Assembly (NCBI RefSeq): GCF_000002985.6
Contig: NC_003284.9
Location: forward strand, 11,346,001-11,410,000
DNA length: 64,000 nt
Direction: 5' to 3'
Origin: Caenorhabditis elegans
Lineage: Eukaryota > Nematoda > Chromadorea > Rhabditida > Rhabditidae
Part shown: piece after piece, positions 61,703 to 64,000 of the stretch
Numbering within the stretch: the first letter of the stretch is position 1
Layout of the letters: every line of letters begins with the position of its first letter
Translations under genes and position numbers: made by a program
Notes under the pieces: generated by a model
The model's input: only the letters and a program-made list of their open reading frames with translations
What the model was told of the DNA's origin: nothing
Database searches by the model: none

Positions 61703-64000
61703 GATTGCTTGAATTGGTGTTTTTGTACCGCTGTAAATTGTTGGCAACTGAACCGACTGTTTTACACTGTCTCATTTTCATCCGAAATTACAAAGAAATT
61801 TGTCGTATATAATTTATAACAAAAAACCACCATTCCCAAAAACACTCCAGTAATGTGCAAAACTTAAGTTAAAACAGTGTGGGTTAGTTAGTTACACAAC
61901 AATCACCGCAGAATAAAAACAACCAATTTGAAAACAGAAACACACAACTTTAGCACAATCTCAATGAAATAAAAACAGTAACTATTGAAAATCAAGTTGG
62001 CAATGTTCCTCTTCTTCCCGATCATTCATTTTATACGTTTAAAAAAGGCGGGACTTGATCACAAGAGGAAGAGGTAAGAGAGTAGAGAGAAAAATGCGAG
62101 AAATGTTTTGATGGCTCGCATTTCGCGAAGAGCAAACGAAAAATTGTTTGTGAAGTAAACGAGCCGATGAAACTGATAGCATATGTGGAAATTGAGAAAG
62201 TGAGATAGATAAAGAGAGAACATACATTTTTATCAATAAAAAGTTCGAGGAAAGGAAGTAGAAAAAGCGAAGATTAGGGGTTCGTTGGACTCAAAGACTA
62301 CAGAGCATGGCAGTTTTAAAAAGTTGGTGAAAAAAAAAACCAAAAACGTATGTGACAGGTGAAGAAAAACTAGGTTATGACAAAAAAGGTCCTTGACAGA
62401 AGATTTGGTACTGTCGTAAATAACAATCTTCAAATCTGATAAGAACAGAAGATGGGAGTTAACACATTTGCAAGTTGATTCGCTTATGCGATGCTCCTAT
62501 TATTTTGCGAAATAAATTAATTTATACTTCCATATTCTCAAAAAAAATTATTTTAGTAGTTCTACAATTGAGATTTAAAAAATGGTGATGCCGGTTGCCA
62601 TTTTAAATATGTTTAAACCAATTAAAATTGATCTCTTCGTGTGTCTTAATAAAGTGAATAATTGAAAATAGTTACTTTGTACTCCCGAAATGATTAATGT
62701 TGAAAGTTTTTTTTCAAGCTGCATACCAAAGTCTTAGCTATAAAGGAGAAAAAAAAGAGAAAAAACAAATTTTATAATAGTTTTTTATCTGTCCACTCCA
62801 TTTTTCAAAAGTAATTGTGAAGTATCTTGCCCAATGCTTACAAGTTTTCTACGAAATAAAGTTTCCGACTTACAGAATTAAATTGATATTGCTACAAAAT
62901 GACTCTGATGGACTCTATAAGTAAATCTAACATTTTGATGTTTTTATATTTTTTACCGTATTTTTGTATTATTTTCTCTCTATTATTATAATTATGCTAA
63001 ACTTCAAAAAATAAAAAGGAGATCATTATAAATTCAAAAATCAAGGGGAATAAAACCAATTGTAGATGGAAAAACACATTTAAAAGTGTTGCGAACATTT
63101 TGATTAAAAATTTAGTAAAGGTAAAATGAAATACACGTTTTTGCTAGAAACCTTTCCTCATCTGATATTGGTAAAAAAATCAAGTTTTTCCTCAAAAATC
63201 ACTCCTTCTCGAACTTTACCCCAAACATCTTGTTTTTACTATCTAAAAAGACCAATGACCACGAGTTGCACAGTTTGTTGACTTTTCACACTGTTTTAAT
63301 TTTTTGCAAATTTAAATCTCAAACATCTAATTTTCCTCAAAATCCAATAACCAGACTCGGCTCATTGGTCTCCCGCCATGATATCATGTTCCGGTCCATC
63401 ACTGTTCTCAAATTCCACATCATTGAATAAACATCAATACTACTGTGTGTTTGAATAAACAATTATCTGGATTCATCGAACACTTTATTCATGATTTTTA
63501 CTCTTCAGAGATTTACACAAATCCAGAAGATCATGGACATCAAACCAATTGATCGTAATTAATGTCTTGGCATAAAAAGTGTAAAACAGTTGGTCAGCTT
63601 CAACAAACACTTTAGATCACGCGGCTGAAAATGAGTCACAATCAGTAAGAAAAGATAAGAGAACCCCACAAAAAACCATCGAAAGATCGAGAAGTGTCAC
63701 TTCTTAGTGATCGCGGAATGATCCTGTTCGCGCATGAATCATGTTTACTCAACTGTGATTCATGCTTTTACTGATATAAGGAAAACTAAAATAGTGTACT
63801 CAACTGCCTAAATGTATAATTTATTTTTTGATGAAAAGTGGGGTAAAATTGGAAACACTTTTGAAAATGAAGAATCGAATTGCAAAGAACACACAAATAT
63901 GTAAGAAAAATAAGACTAGTGACCAGAGAATACAATACTCTAATTGGTTCAAAAGTATTTGCGGTAAGCCGCAATTCTTAGTCCACTACCCCCTAAAGAC
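61703..64000. other. Upstream region, no gene seen
   Basis: About 2.3 kb of AT-rich DNA upstream of the repeat protein gene. No supported exon, RNA gene or repeat. Short frames at 62039-62433 (-), 63230-63430 (+) and 63786-63974 (-) lack start context and domains. The proximal 200 bp presumably contain the promoter of the minus-strand gene. Confidence 0.5.

Noticed and set aside
1..64000. CRISPR arrays, complete transposons, rRNA, bacterial-type operons
   Set aside because: The window is eukaryotic with intron-rich genes; no regularly spaced direct repeats, transposase frames or rRNA-like stretches were seen.

Overview
The window is nematode genomic DNA, and the recognised gene set fits Caenorhabditis elegans. 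Introns are short (often 45-60 nt) with GT and TTTCAG boundaries, intergenic DNA is AT-rich, and several starts sit just behind a TTTCAG acceptor suited to SL1 trans-splicing. From memory, the gene order (SLC22-type transporter, pgp-3, pgp-4, ttyh-1, tni-1, a prominin, prx-12, slo-2) matches a stretch of chromosome X. No database was searched. Exon boundaries below were read by hand from splice signals, reading phase and family conservation.

Left part (1-18 kb, all + strand): a 761-aa SLC22-like transporter (456-4134), a 470-bp inverted-repeat element (4407-4876), then two tandem full-length P-glycoproteins, pgp-3 (6162-11007) and pgp-4 (12520-17909). The two share a 146-nt identical tract in the first nucleotide-binding domain, which suggests recent gene conversion. 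They also differ by about eight intron positions.

Middle (18-39 kb): about 4.8 kb of intergenic DNA, ttyh-1 (tweety family, + strand, 22758-28023), an unassigned multipass membrane protein on the minus strand (28354-29642), and tni-1 (troponin I, minus strand, 30161-31461). About 7.6 kb without a supported gene follows.

Right part (39-64 kb): a prominin (39115-46407, +), the peroxisomal ubiquitin ligase subunit prx-12 (47301-48568, +), and tail-to-tail with it the large SLO-2 potassium channel gene (48699-58200, minus). slo-2 has a 36-nt cassette exon, a probable second promoter and first exon at 53.9 kb, and one intron that appears to lack an AG acceptor. Beyond it lie a weak candidate small gene (59270-60388, minus) and a small secreted protein built of exon-sized repeats (61158-61702, minus). 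No CRISPR array, rRNA, convincing tRNA or complete transposon was found.

The genes do not form one pathway. They fall into xenobiotic and organic-ion transport (SLC22-like, pgp-3, pgp-4), neuron and muscle function (ttyh-1, tni-1, slo-2), membrane organisation (prominin) and peroxisome import (prx-12). No operon is evident: same-strand neighbours are separated by 0.5-2 kb or more.
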